From assembly GCF_000221045.1 (NCBI RefSeq), contig NC_015856.1:2934542-2998541 (forward strand): a DNA stretch of 64,000 nucleotides, given 5' to 3'. The DNA comes from Collimonas fungivorans Ter331. Lineage in GTDB: Bacteria > Pseudomonadota > Gammaproteobacteria > Burkholderiales > Burkholderiaceae_D. The notes below the pieces were generated by a model. It saw nothing but the letters and a program-made list of their open reading frames with translations, did no database searches and had not been told where the DNA came from. The translations under genes were made by a program, and so were the position numbers. The stretch's first letter is position 1; each line of letters opens with the position of its first letter. Below, piece by piece: positions 17,452 to 25,985 of the stretch.

Positions 17452-18462
17452 CTATAAAATGTGCTTGCCGATCCACCAGGCGATTGCAGCCATGAAAGCC
17501 GACGCCGGGATCGTCAGCACCCAGGCCCAGACGATATTGCCGGCCACGCCCCAGCGCACCGCCGAGACCCGCCGCGCCGCGCCGACGCCGACGATGGCGC
17601 CGGTGATGGTGTGGGTGGTCGAGACCGGAACGCCCAGCATGGTCGCCAGGAACAAGGTGATGGCGCCGCCGGTTTCGGCGCAAAAGCCGCCCACCGGTTT
17701 CAGCTTGGTGATTTTCTGGCCCATGGTCTTGACGATGCGCCAGCCGCCGAACAAGGTGCCCAGGCTGATCGCGCTATAGCAGGAAATGATCACCCACCAA
17801 GGCGGCAGCGTATCGGTCGACTGCGAAAAGCCGGTGGCGATCAGCAGCATCCAGATGATGCCGATGGTCTTTTGCGCATCGTTGCCGCCGTGGCCCAGGC
17901 TATACATCGAGGCCGACACCAGCTGCAGGCGGCGGAACCATTTGTCGACCTTGCGCGGCGTGGAGCGTACGAAAATCCAGGACACCAGCACCATCATGAT
18001 GGAGCCGAACACGAAACCCAGCAGCGGCGACAGGACGATAAACGCGATAGTCTTGATCAGGCCAGCCGAGATCAGCGAGCCGGTGCCGGCCTTCGCCACC
18101 GCGGCGCCGACCAGGCCGCCGATCAAGGCGTGCGACGACGACGACGGGATGCCGTAATACCAGGTCAGGATGTTCCAGCAGATGGCGCCGACCAGCGCCC
18201 CGAACACGACATAATGATCGACTACATTGGGATCGATCGTGCCCTTGCCCACCGTCGCGGCGACGTGCAGCTGGAACACCGCAATCGCAATGAAGTTGAA
18301 CAGCGCCGCCATGGCGACTGCCTGCTGCGGCTTGAGGACGCCGGTAGAAACCACGGTAGCGATAGCATTGGCGGCATCATGGAAGCCGTTCATGAAATCG
18401 AATACCAGCGCCAGTGCAATGAGGAAAACGAGAACGTAGATACTGATTTGAAGAGTGTGCAT
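17452..18462 (-). CDS. pit: Inorganic phosphate transporter, Pit family
   Basis: A 336-residue inner-membrane transporter that takes up metal-phosphate with protons (low affinity, constitutive type). It shows the two inverted PD001131-type signatures: DFMNGFHDAANAIATVVSTG near the N-terminus and SLGHGGNDAQKTIGIIW in the middle. About ten hydrophobic segments are visible. It begins 3 nt after the DUF47 gene stop, a pairing seen widely in bacteria. This gives the cell a second phosphate route next to the Pst system at 44.8-51.7 kb. Confidence 0.95.
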   Translation of the reverse strand: MHTLQISIYVLVFLIALALVFDFMNGFHDAANAIATVVSTGVLKPQQAVAMAALFNFIAIAVFQLHVAATVGKGTIDPNVVDHYVVFGALVGAICWNILTWYYGIPSSSSHALIGGLVGAAVAKAGTGSLISAGLIKTIAFIVLSPLLGFVFGSIMMVLVSWIFVRSTPRKVDKWFRRLQLVSASMYSLGHGGNDAQKTIGIIWMLLIATGFSQSTDTLPPWWVIISCYSAISLGTLFGGWRIVKTMGQKITKLKPVGGFCAETGGAITLFLATMLGVPVSTTHTITGAIVGVGAARRVSAVRWGVAGNIVWAWVLTIPASAFMAAIAWWIGKHIL

Positions 18463-18465
18463 GGA

Positions 18466-19092
18466 TCAGGCGTTTTCTACGATAATGCCTTCGATGATGT
18501 TGGCGACATCTTCGCAACGGTCCGTCACCGTTTCCAGCAACTCGTAAATGGCCTTCAGCTTGATCAGGGTGCGTACATCCGGTTCGTCGCGGAACAGCTT
18601 GGACATGGCGGCGCGCATCACGTGGTCGGCATCCGACTCCAGGCGGTCGATCTCGACGCAGATGGCAAGGATTTCACGCGAGTTGTCCATATTGTGCAGC
18701 AAGCCTACCGCTGCCTTGACCTTTTCCGCGCAACCCAGGCACAGTTCGGCCAGCCGCTTGGCTTCCGGCGTGATCGCCTTGATGTCGTACAGGGAAATGG
18801 TCTGCGCCGCGTCTTCCAGCAAGTCCAGGATGTCGTCCATGCGCGTGATCAGCTGATGGATGTCGTCGCGGTCGATAGGCGTGATGAACGTCTTGTGCAG
18901 CATGTCGATCGCATGATGGGTGACCTGGTCGGCCTGCTTCTCAATGCCTTCGATCGCGTGTACGCGGATTTCCAGATCGTCGAAATTAGTCATCAACGCC
19001 ACCATTTCCTTGGCGCCCTTGACGCATAACTCTGCGTGCTGGTTAAAGAGCTCAAAGAATTTGCCCTCGGTGGGCATCAATCGTCCAAACAT
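18466..19092 (-). CDS. DUF47 (PhoU-like) Pit accessory protein
   Basis: A 208-residue all-helical cytoplasmic protein (TIGR00153/DUF47). It has the PhoU-like segments FDDLEIRVHAIEGIEKQADQVTHHAIDMLHKTFITPIDRDDIHQLI and a second half with EIDRLESDADHVMRAAMSKLF. DUF47 proteins are encoded next to pit genes and are thought to modulate transporter activity. First gene of the two-gene operon; the 180-nt gap to dnaB holds no other gene that I can see. Confidence 0.9.
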   Translation of the reverse strand: MFGRLMPTEGKFFELFNQHAELCVKGAKEMVALMTNFDDLEIRVHAIEGIEKQADQVTHHAIDMLHKTFITPIDRDDIHQLITRMDDILDLLEDAAQTISLYDIKAITPEAKRLAELCLGCAEKVKAAVGLLHNMDNSREILAICVEIDRLESDADHVMRAAMSKLFRDEPDVRTLIKLKAIYELLETVTDRCEDVANIIEGIIVENA

Positions 19093-19272
19093 GTTTTTCT
19101 CTCTTCTGAGGGTTAAGCTGAATCTAAAACTACAACTACGTTCGCAGGTAAATCAAGGATATTAATTTAAAGCAAACAATGTCACGAAACTGAAATATAT
19201 CAGGCTCATTCGGCCTGCGCTTAGCAGGATTTTGTAAATTTTTCGTTAATGCAACAAAACCAACACGGCCAA

Positions 19273-20673
19273 TCAGTCGCCGCCGTACGGCGCGTCCAGA
19301 TTACCGGCGTAATTGTCGAATTTCGTATATTGCCCGATGAAGCTGAGGCGAACGCTGCCGATCGGGCCGTTACGCTGCTTGCCGATAATGATTTCCGCGG
19401 TGCCCTTTTCTTGCGAATCAGGGTTGTATACCTCGTCACGGTAAATGAACAGGATGACGTCGGCATCCTGCTCGATAGCGCCGGATTCGCGCAAGTCGGA
19501 CATCACCGGGCGCTTGTTGGGACGCTGTTCCAGCGAGCGGTTCAGCTGCGACAGCGCGATTACCGGGCACTGCAGCTCTTTCGCCAGGCCCTTCAGGTTA
19601 CGCGAGATTTCAGAAATTTCGGTGGCGCGGTTTTCACCGGCGTTATTGGCCGACATCAGCTGCAAATAGTCGATGATGATCAGGCCCAGCGTGCCGCACT
19701 GGCGCGACAGGCGGCGCGCACGGGCGCGCAACTCGATCGAGCTCAGCGCCGGGGTTTCGTCGATGAACAGCTGGGCGTCGTTCATCTTCTGGATCGCATG
19801 GGTCAGGCGCGGCCAGTCTTCGTCGTTCAGGCGGCCGGTGCGCAGGCGGTGCTGGTCGAGCTTGCCGACCGAACCGAGCATACGCATGGCGAGCTGGGTG
19901 CCGCCCATTTCCATCGAAAAGATCGCCACCGGCAGACCGCTTTCGATCGCAACGTTTTCGCCGATGTTCACAGAGAATGCGGTCTTGCCCATGGATGGCC
20001 GTCCGGCCACGATGACCAGGTCGCCCTTTTGCAGGCCGGAGGTCATCTTGTCGAGGTCGATGAAGCCGGTCGAAACGCCGGTGATGTCGCTCTGGTTGTC
20101 GCGGTTGTAGAGCTCGTCGATGCGCTCCACCACTTGCGTCAGCAAAGGCTGGATTTCCTGGAAACCCTGGGCGCCGCGCGCGCCTTCCTCGGCGATCGCA
20201 AAAATCTTCGATTCGGCCTCGTCCAGCATCTGCTTGACTTCCTTGCCCTGCGGGCTGAAAGCCTGGCCGGAAATCTCGTCGGCGACGGTAATCAGCTTGC
20301 GCAGCACGCCGCGGTCGCGCACGATCTCGGCGTAGCGGCGGATATTGGCGGCGGACGGGGTGTTCTGGGCGAGTGCATTGAGGTAGCTCAGGCCGCCGAC
20401 TTCTTCGGCCTTGCCGGTGCCGCTCAGCGATTCAAAGACCGTGATCACGTCAGCCGGCTTGCTGCCGTTGATCAGCTTGACCATGTGCTGGAAGATGATG
20501 CGGTGGTCGTAACGATAGAAATCGTCGGCGCTCACAAAATCGGCGATCTTGTCCCAGGCCGCGTTATCCAGCAGCAGACCACCCAAAACGGACTGTTCTG
20601 CTTCGATGGAATGGGGTGGTACGCGGAGGGAATCTAGCTGCGGATCGGACGGTGCTTTGGAAGGTGCTTTCAT
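19273..20673 (-). CDS. dnaB: Replicative DNA helicase DnaB
   Basis: A 466-residue hexameric 5'-3' helicase that drives the replication fork. The N-terminal domain (about 20-125, PPHSIEAEQSVLGGLLLDN) is followed by the RecA-like motor with Walker A GRPSMGKTAF, Walker B LIIIDYLQLM and the arginine-finger region. No intein is present. It is downstream of rpsF-priB-rpsR-rplI but separated from rplI by a terminator lying beyond rplI. It has its own TATAAT only 7 nt before its ATG and no ribosome-binding site. Confidence 0.96.
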   Translation of the reverse strand: MKAPSKAPSDPQLDSLRVPPHSIEAEQSVLGGLLLDNAAWDKIADFVSADDFYRYDHRIIFQHMVKLINGSKPADVITVFESLSGTGKAEEVGGLSYLNALAQNTPSAANIRRYAEIVRDRGVLRKLITVADEISGQAFSPQGKEVKQMLDEAESKIFAIAEEGARGAQGFQEIQPLLTQVVERIDELYNRDNQSDITGVSTGFIDLDKMTSGLQKGDLVIVAGRPSMGKTAFSVNIGENVAIESGLPVAIFSMEMGGTQLAMRMLGSVGKLDQHRLRTGRLNDEDWPRLTHAIQKMNDAQLFIDETPALSSIELRARARRLSRQCGTLGLIIIDYLQLMSANNAGENRATEISEISRNLKGLAKELQCPVIALSQLNRSLEQRPNKRPVMSDLRESGAIEQDADVILFIYRDEVYNPDSQEKGTAEIIIGKQRNGPIGSVRLSFIGQYTKFDNYAGNLDAPYGGD

Positions 20674-20680
20674 GGCGCGA

Positions 20681-20686
20681 ATTATA
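20681..20686 (-). promoter_or_regulatory. TATAAT box directly before dnaB
   Basis: On the minus strand the order is TATAAT, seven bases (TCGCGCC), then the dnaB ATG. A start site at the usual distance from a -10 box would fall on or next to the ATG. No good -35 hexamer was seen. Confidence 0.5.
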
Positions 20687-20731
20687 CCTGCTTCTTATAA
20701 GCGTCTTGCTGCACCGCCAGAAAAAGGGCGT

Positions 20732-20760
20732 AAAAAAAGCCGGGAAAACCCGGCTTTTTT
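20732..20760 (-). terminator. Terminator after rplI
   Basis: AAAAAAGCCGGG / CCCGGCTTTTTT with a 4-nt loop. It lies directly downstream of rplI on the minus strand and separates the ribosomal operon from dnaB. Confidence 0.92.
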
Positions 20761-20788
20761 ACTGCAATGATTTTTTGCCAACAACGTA

Positions 20789-21241
20789 TTAAACGTGTTC
20801 GCCGATCACTGCGATGACGATGTCGACAACCACGTCGGTGTGCAGGGCAACTGCAACAGGGTGTTCGCCAGTCGTCTTCAGCGGGCCGTTCGGCAAGCGA
20901 ACTTGTGCTTTTTCAACTGCGAAACCTTGCTTGGTCAGCGCTTCAGCGATGTCGAAGTTGGTCACGGAACCGAACAGACGGCCGTCAACGCCCGATTTTT
21001 GCGAGATCTGAACAGTCAGGCCGCTCAGTTTTTCGCCCTGGCCTTGAGCCACAGCCAGCTTGGCTGCTGCTGCTGTTTCCAGGTCAGCGCGCTTCGCTTC
21101 GAATTCAGCGATGGCAGTAGTGGTAGCACGACGTGCCATACGTTGCGGAATCAGGAAGTTACGTGCGTAACCGTCCTTGACGCGAACAACTTCGCCCAGG
21201 TTGCCGAGATTAACGACTTTTTCCAACAGAATAACTTGCAT
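20789..21241 (-). CDS. rplI: 50S ribosomal protein L9
   Basis: A 150-residue L9 with the universal start [32 protein letters not shown], the long connecting helix (about 40-75) and the C-terminal domain ending in [14 protein letters not shown]. Length is normal. Last gene of rpsF-priB-rpsR-rplI, 26 nt after rpsR. Confidence 0.97.
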   Translation of the reverse strand: MQVILLEKVVNLGNLGEVVRVKDGYARNFLIPQRMARRATTTAIAEFEAKRADLETAAAAKLAVAQGQGEKLSGLTVQISQKSGVDGRLFGSVTNFDIAEALTKQGFAVEKAQVRLPNGPLKTTGEHPVAVALHTDVVVDIVIAVIGEHV

Positions 21242-21267
21242 ATTTTTCTCCTATTTCAAGTCGTCAA

Positions 21268-21552
21268 TTAAGCGTTGTGCAGATCGGTGTAAGGCAGCAG
21301 CGCCAGGAAACGCGCGCGCTTGATCGCGGTGTCCACTTGACGTTGGTAGATTGCCTTGGTGCCGGTCAGACGTGCTGGCATGATCTTGCCGTTTTCCTGA
21401 ACAAAATCCTTGAGCGTGTCGATATCTTTGTAATCAACGCTGGCAACGTGTGCAGCGGTGAAACGGCAGAATTTCTTGCGCTTGAACAGCGGGTTTTGTT
21501 GTTGACGCTTGTTTTTCAGTTTGCTTTTATCGAACTTTTTACCGAATGCCAT
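21268..21552 (-). CDS. rpsR: 30S ribosomal protein S18
   Basis: A 94-residue basic protein with the S18 core ([47 protein letters not shown], here quoted in part by its ends KKFCRF and IYQRQ). It has about 20 extra N-terminal residues rich in Lys and Gln. S18 pairs with S6 on the platform of the small subunit. Its start overlaps the end of priB by 14 nt. Confidence 0.97.
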   Translation of the reverse strand: MAFGKKFDKSKLKNKRQQQNPLFKRKKFCRFTAAHVASVDYKDIDTLKDFVQENGKIMPARLTGTKAIYQRQVDTAIKRARFLALLPYTDLHNA

Positions 21553-21901
21553 TTTTGGCTCCTGTATCTAAATTTTTACTAATCAATTCATCTGCAATCT
21601 CGATTGCAGCGAAATCCGTGATGTGAAATACCAGACTTCTACCGTTGCGGCTCTTGCGTGCCATGAATCCTGTGAACCAGAAGCTGCCGCCCAATGCCGC
21701 CTGACTGAATCTTCCCGAAATCTCGCCTACGGCCAGCGCGGCGATTTCGAATTCGATCAAACGCTTGATCCCTGCTTCAATCGGCTCCGAACGGTGCTGC
21801 AATATTGCAGATACGATCGGAATGCCTGCCGGCGTATAACGTATGACTTCACGTTCGGCGATGACGGCAACCAGTTGAAACACGTTATTGGCTTGGCTCA
21901 C
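21539..21901 (-). CDS. priB: Primosomal replication protein PriB (N)
   Basis: A 120-residue single-stranded-DNA-binding OB-fold protein of the replication-restart primosome. The [18 protein letters not shown] block matches the PriB/SSB core, and the position between rpsF and rpsR is the classical one. The start is uncertain. The first possible codon is GTG 21901, but AGGAG overlaps it; a second GTG six codons later would have AGGAG 12 nt upstream. A TAG eight codons upstream rules out a longer protein. Confidence 0.9.
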   Translation of the reverse strand: MSQANNVFQLVAVIAEREVIRYTPAGIPIVSAILQHRSEPIEAGIKRLIEFEIAALAVGEISGRFSQAALGGSFWFTGFMARKSRNGRSLVFHITDFAAIEIADELISKNLDTGAKNGIR

Positions 21902-21950
21902 TCCTGATGGACTCGATAGCTATGCAAAGTGCTGGCAGATGCTTGGTAAA

Positions 21951-22319
21951 TCAGGCTGCCGGCGCTTCAGTGCGATGGCTCTTGGCTGCATCTTCCTTCT
22001 GCACGGCCTTCATCATTGGCGAAGGACCGGTTTCGGCCTTCTTCAGCTTGACGGTCAGATGACGCAGCACTGCATCATTGAACTTGAAGCCGGTTTCGAT
22101 TTCAGCCAGAGTTTCGCTGTCGCACTCGATGTTGAGGCAGACGTAATGTGCTTTAGCCAGTTTCTGGATCAGGTATGCCAGTTGGCGGCGGCCCCAGTCT
22201 TCCACGCGATGCACGGTGCCGCCACGTGTAGTGACGATACCTTTGTAGCGCTCGATCATTGCAGGCACTTGCTCGCTTTGATCTGGATGGACGATAAATA
22301 CGATTTCATAATGACGCAT
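21951..22319 (-). CDS. rpsF: 30S ribosomal protein S6
   Basis: A 122-residue S6 beginning [25 protein letters not shown]. The ATG at 22319 has GGAG 5 nt upstream; the frame continues 12 codons further without family similarity. The C-terminal tail is Ala/Lys-rich and ends TEAPAA rather than in a Glu run. First gene of the rpsF-priB-rpsR-rplI operon. Confidence 0.96.
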   Translation of the reverse strand: MRHYEIVFIVHPDQSEQVPAMIERYKGIVTTRGGTVHRVEDWGRRQLAYLIQKLAKAHYVCLNIECDSETLAEIETGFKFNDAVLRHLTVKLKKAETGPSPMMKAVQKEDAAKSHRTEAPAA

Positions 22320-22623
22320 GTAAGCTCCTTTTGGACGGATTGAAGAATCGCCCACCTCGGCGTCAAGACGAGTGTGGGAAGAGGAAAACCAGCAATAGTA
22401 CTAGCAATTGCAACAAAACTCAATGCTTTCAGCCTCTCGGCAAGGGCTGGGCGTAAGTAAATAGCTAAAGAGTGGCCGAATTGCATCAAATTGTCTTGCA
22501 TTTGCACAAATACTGTACAAAAATACAGACTGTTGTTATGCACAGCATCGACTGGCCTCCTCAGCGCTGTCTTTGCTGTTTTTCCGAGCACTTCTACACC
22601 GTTTTTTACGCCAAAACTACGCC
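22320..22623. other. Divergent rpsF-lexA intergenic region
   Basis: About 300 nt between two outward-facing genes. It carries the LexA box at 22513-22528 and TTGCAT (22496-22501) as a possible -35 for lexA. No further gene is apparent. Confidence 0.6.
22513..22528. promoter_or_regulatory. LexA-binding SOS box
   Basis: CTGTACAAAAATACAG fits the CTGT-N8-ACAG consensus exactly. It lies 95 nt before the lexA start, so lexA is self-repressed. Confidence 0.9.
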
Positions 22624-23265
22624 ATGATCAAATTGACCGCCCGTCAGCAGCAAATCCTCGATCTGATCAAGGACGCCATCGAAAACACCGGCTTCCCGCC
22701 GACGCGCGCCGAAATAGCGACCGAGCTTGGCTTCCGTTCGGCCAATGCGGCGGAGGAGCACCTGCAGGCGCTGGCGCGCAAGGGCGCCATCGTCATATCG
22801 GCCGGCACCTCGCGCGGCATCCGGCTTACCGAAAGCGCCAGCCGCAGCCAGGGCACGCAACTGGCGCTGCCGCACCCGGCCCTGATGCAGCTGAGCCTGC
22901 CGCTGATCGGACGGGTCGCCGCAGGTTCGCCGATCCTGGCGCAGGAACATATCCAGGCCAGCTACAACGTCGACCCTGCCCTGTTCAGCGCCAAACCGGA
23001 TTACCTGCTGAAGGTGCGCGGCATGTCGATGCGCGACGCCGGCATCCTCGACGGCGACCTGCTGGCGGTCAAGAAAGCCGACAGCGCCAGGAACGGCCAG
23101 ATTGTGGTGGCCCGGCTGGGCGATGACGTCACGGTCAAGCGTTATCAAAAAACCGGCTCTACAATCCAGCTGCTGCCGGAAAACCCGGATTTCGAGCCTA
23201 TCATCGTGACCGAGGATTTTGCACTGGAAGGCCTGGCGGTCGGCCTGCTGCGCAGCTGGAACTAG
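22624..23265 (+). CDS. lexA: LexA repressor
   Basis: A 213-residue SOS repressor/self-cleaving serine peptidase. The winged-helix N-terminus ([19 protein letters not shown]) has the DNA-reading segment [21 protein letters not shown]. The self-cleavage bond is Ala100-Gly101 (VAAGSP), with catalytic Ser135 (RGMSM) and Lys172 (VKR), the usual 37 residues apart. The frame extends 17 codons upstream but only the ATG at 22624 starts the family sequence. Its stop lies 3 nt from the end of convergent trmJ. Confidence 0.97.
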   Translation: MIKLTARQQQILDLIKDAIENTGFPPTRAEIATELGFRSANAAEEHLQALARKGAIVISAGTSRGIRLTESASRSQGTQLALPHPALMQLSLPLIGRVAAGSPILAQEHIQASYNVDPALFSAKPDYLLKVRGMSMRDAGILDGDLLAVKKADSARNGQIVVARLGDDVTVKRYQKTGSTIQLLPENPDFEPIIVTEDFALEGLAVGLLRSWN

Positions 23266-23268
23266 GGT

Positions 23269-24045
23269 TCAGGAACGGTCGAGGCGGCGCCGCTTGTTCA
23301 GTATCTGGCTGGCGATGCCGCGCAGGATATTGACCTCTTCGGTTTCCAGCTGGGTGCGCGAAAACAGCCGCTTCAAGCGCGGCATCAGCTTTTTCGGGCT
23401 GGCTGGATCGAGGAATTCAATTTCTACCAGGGCCTGTTCAAGATGGGCAAACATGCCGTCGATATCGGCCAGGCTGGCGGCATTGCCCTGAAAACCTACT
23501 TCCCCACCTGTCGCCGGCGACAAATCCTCGCTGGCCGCGACCCTGCACTCATAAGCCAGCACCTGCACCGCCTGCGCCAGGTTCAGCGACGAATACTCCG
23601 GGTTGGCGGGAATATTCAGCAGCACGTTGCATTTTTCGACAATCTCGTTGGGCAAACCATAACGCTCGCTGCCGAATATGACCGCCGCGTTCAGGCTGGC
23701 GTCGGCCACCAGCTGGGCCGCCAAGGCGCGCGGCGCGGTCAGCGGCGGGGAAAATTCGCGCAAGCGGGCGCTCAGGGCCGCGGCGAAGTTGCAACCCTCC
23801 AGGGCCTGCTCCACGCTATCGACAATCCGCGCCGCCGCCAGGATATCCTGCGCGCCGCTGGCAAATGCAACGGCTTCGTCACGTTGCAGCACATCCGGGA
23901 AACGTGGATTGACCAGGATCAGCTCGGAAAATCCCATGGTTTTGATAGCGCGGGCAGCCGCGCCGACATTGCCGGGACTGCTGGTTTCGACCAGCACAAA
24001 GCGCAGCCGATTGAAAAGAGACGTGTTGATTTTTGCCTGGTTCAT
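23269..24045 (-). CDS. trmJ: tRNA (cytidine/uridine-2'-O-)-methyltransferase TrmJ
   Basis: A 258-residue SPOUT methyltransferase that 2'-O-methylates position 32 in the anticodon loop of several tRNAs. The family opening (RFVLVETSSPGNVGAAARAIKTMGF), the IFGSERYGLPNE loop and the knot motif IPANPEYSSLNLAQAVQVLAYE are all present. A helical C-terminal extension of about 80 residues is typical of TrmJ rather than TrmL. No terminator lies between it and lexA. Confidence 0.93.
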   Translation of the reverse strand: MNQAKINTSLFNRLRFVLVETSSPGNVGAAARAIKTMGFSELILVNPRFPDVLQRDEAVAFASGAQDILAAARIVDSVEQALEGCNFAAALSARLREFSPPLTAPRALAAQLVADASLNAAVIFGSERYGLPNEIVEKCNVLLNIPANPEYSSLNLAQAVQVLAYECRVAASEDLSPATGGEVGFQGNAASLADIDGMFAHLEQALVEIEFLDPASPKKLMPRLKRLFSRTQLETEEVNILRGIASQILNKRRRLDRS

Positions 24046-24087
24046 TTAAAATAGCGCCATTACGCGGATTTCTTCGACTAAAAGTTG

Positions 24088-24130
24088 CTTATTTTTCGAA
24101 ACTTATTTTTTCGAAACTTATTTTTCAAAA
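24088..24130. repeat. Three tandem copies of a 14-15 bp AT-rich unit
   Basis: CTTATTTTTCGAAA (24088-24101), CTTATTTTTTCGAAA (24102-24116) and CTTATTTTTCAAAA (24117-24130) lie head to tail in the divergent trmJ-suhB gap. The TTCGAA core is palindromic. Confidence 0.85.
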
Positions 24131-24225
24131 TACGACAGGAACATCCGCATCGTTCATTATTATCAATCATATAGGTGGTTCTGTTCCCGGTTGGCACAGT
24201 GCCGCCATTTTAACGGAACACTATC

Positions 24226-25029
24226 ATGCATCCAATGCTCAATACGGCCATCAAGGCCGCCCGCAACGGCGCCAAGGTCATTTCGCGCGCCTCTTTCGAC
24301 CTCGACCTGCTGAAAGTCACCAAAAAACAGCATAACGACTTTGTCACCGAAGTCGACCAGGCGGCAGAAGCGGCGATCATTGACGTATTGAAGAATGCCT
24401 ATCCGGACCACGCCATCCTGGCCGAGGAATCGGGCGCTTCCGCCAACCTGCATGACGATAACGAAAACGTCTGGATCATCGATCCGCTCGACGGCACCAC
24501 CAATTTCATCCACGGTTTTCCGCAATACTGCGTCTCGATCGCGCTGCAGCACCGCGGCCAGATCACCCAGGCCGTCGTGTACGACCCGACCCGCAACGAC
24601 TTGTTCACTGCCACCAAGGGTTCCGGCGCCTACCTGAACGACAAGCGGATCCGCGTCAGCAAGCGCGACAAGATCGCCGATGCCTTGATCGGCACTGGCT
24701 TTCCTTTCCGCGAAACCGAAGGCCCGGCCATGGACGAGTACATGAAGATATTCCGCGTCATGACGCAAAGCTGCGCCGGCCTGCGCCGCCCGGGCGCCGC
24801 CGCCCTCGACCTGGCGTATGTCGCCGCCGGCCGCCTTGACGGTTTCTTTGAAAAAGGCCTGAAGCCTTGGGACATCGCCGCAGGCTCCTTGCTGATCAGC
24901 GAATCGGGCGGCATCGTCGGCGATTTCAGCGGCGAATCCGATTATTTGTACAAGGGCGATGTGCTGGCCGGCAGCCCGAAAGTATTTGCGCAGATGGTTG
25001 GCCTGCTGTCTCCGTACGCCACCAAATAA
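24226..25029 (+). CDS. suhB: Inositol monophosphatase family protein SuhB
   Basis: A 267-residue metal-dependent phosphatase. The metal site EE (LAEESGAS) and DPLDGTTNF, plus the C-terminal [15 protein letters not shown], are present. In E. coli SuhB hydrolyses inositol-1-phosphate and also acts with NusA/NusB in ribosomal RNA antitermination. [18 protein letters not shown] at the start matches SuhB proper rather than the CysQ branch. Single gene, divergent from trmJ. Confidence 0.93.
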   Translation: MHPMLNTAIKAARNGAKVISRASFDLDLLKVTKKQHNDFVTEVDQAAEAAIIDVLKNAYPDHAILAEESGASANLHDDNENVWIIDPLDGTTNFIHGFPQYCVSIALQHRGQITQAVVYDPTRNDLFTATKGSGAYLNDKRIRVSKRDKIADALIGTGFPFRETEGPAMDEYMKIFRVMTQSCAGLRRPGAAALDLAYVAAGRLDGFFEKGLKPWDIAAGSLLISESGGIVGDFSGESDYLYKGDVLAGSPKVFAQMVGLLSPYATK

Positions 25030-25073
25030 ACTCCAGGTTTTTATTAAACATCCCGGTTTTTAATAAATCTCCC

Positions 25074-25111
25074 GATTTTCCGGAGCAAGCAGGACCCTGC
25101 TCCGGAAAATC
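25074..25111. repeat. 14-bp perfect inverted repeat after suhB
   Basis: GATTTTCCGGAGCA and its exact complement TGCTCCGGAAAATC are separated by 10 nt. It is placed like a terminator of suhB, but no T-run follows on either strand. Confidence 0.6.
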
Positions 25112-25222
25112 CAGGAAACTCCGCTTTGTCATTTCAACTGCGCGGGCCAGTGACTACAATACATGCGCAACAGCGCAATTGGACAGTCCTAACGACCATT
25201 TCTCAACTCGCAGGAGAACCAT

Positions 25223-25690
25223 ATGGCAGTCAAACCAATTCCGGACGGCTATTCTTCCGTCACTCCCTATCTGATTATCGACGGCGCCGCCGACGCCATC
25301 GCGTTTTACAAAAAAGCCTTCGATGCGGTGGAAATACTGCGCATGGATGGACCGGATAACAGAATCGGCCATGCAGAAATCAAGATCGGCGATTCTCACG
25401 TCATGCTGGCGGACGAATTCCCGGAGATGGACATCATCAGTCCGAAAAAACTGGGCGGCGCCGGCGTCAGCATCATGCTCTACGTGGAAAATGTAGACGT
25501 GGTTTTCCCGCGGGCGATCGCCGCCGGCGGCACCCAGGTGCGGCCGCTGCAAGACCAGTTCTATGGCGACCGCTCCGGCACCCTGAAAGATCCGTTCGGC
25601 CACGTCTGGACGGTCGGCACGCATATCGCCGACTATTCGGAAGAAGAAATACGTGAACGCGCCGCAGCCTCCATGAAGAACGCCGGCTGA
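25223..25690 (+). CDS. VOC family protein (PhnB/glyoxalase-like)
   Basis: A 155-residue protein of the vicinal-oxygen-chelate fold. It contains the paired beta-alpha-beta-beta-beta units: VTPYLIIDGAADAIAFYKKAFDA in the first half and VSIMLYVENVDVVFPRAIAAGG in the second. A late DRSGTLKDPFGHVWTVGTHI block is typical of PhnB-like members. AGGAGAACC stands just before the ATG. The substrate is unknown; members include bleomycin-resistance-like and isomerase proteins. Confidence 0.85.
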   Translation: MAVKPIPDGYSSVTPYLIIDGAADAIAFYKKAFDAVEILRMDGPDNRIGHAEIKIGDSHVMLADEFPEMDIISPKKLGGAGVSIMLYVENVDVVFPRAIAAGGTQVRPLQDQFYGDRSGTLKDPFGHVWTVGTHIADYSEEEIRERAAASMKNAG

Positions 25691-25985
25691 CCGATAATCG
25701 CCGGCCCAGCGCTTCCCTGACGCGATCCGCTTTGTTCCCAGGCGGATCGGCGGCCGGCATTTATGCTGCATCGCCTCACGAGACGCCGGAATTGCTTGCC
25801 TGTAGCGCGCCGTTGTTATACTCTGCGGCGACACAGCAAATTCTCCAGTCAAATACTGCTGTCAAGGACGTTATCGGGCCGAAGAGCAATTTCAAGCCCA
25901 GCTGACTCCAATCTCCTCTAATCCGTTTGCCTGCGACTGGCGCCTTATAGAAGGCGACAGGCCGATACTATTCTATTGAGTTGTC
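25691..25985. other. Long leader region upstream of rhlE
   Basis: 295 nt without a supported gene. A possible promoter is TTGCCT (25796-25801) with TATACT (25817-25822), spacer 15 nt, which would leave a transcript leader of about 155 nt before rhlE. Confidence 0.4.

Noticed and set aside
17461-19029. A 522-codon open frame antisense to pit and the DUF47 gene
   Set aside because: It spans two clear genes and their junction, and its product is His/Arg/Gln-rich without motifs.
19175-19195. Pho-box-like TGTCAC-GAAA-CTGAAAT upstream of the DUF47-pit operon
   Set aside because: It points away from the operon and both half-sites deviate; Pit systems are normally not PhoB-activated.
25074-25111. 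14-bp inverted repeat as a standard terminator of suhB
   Set aside because: The stem is perfect, but neither strand has a T-run after it, so it is listed only as a repeat.
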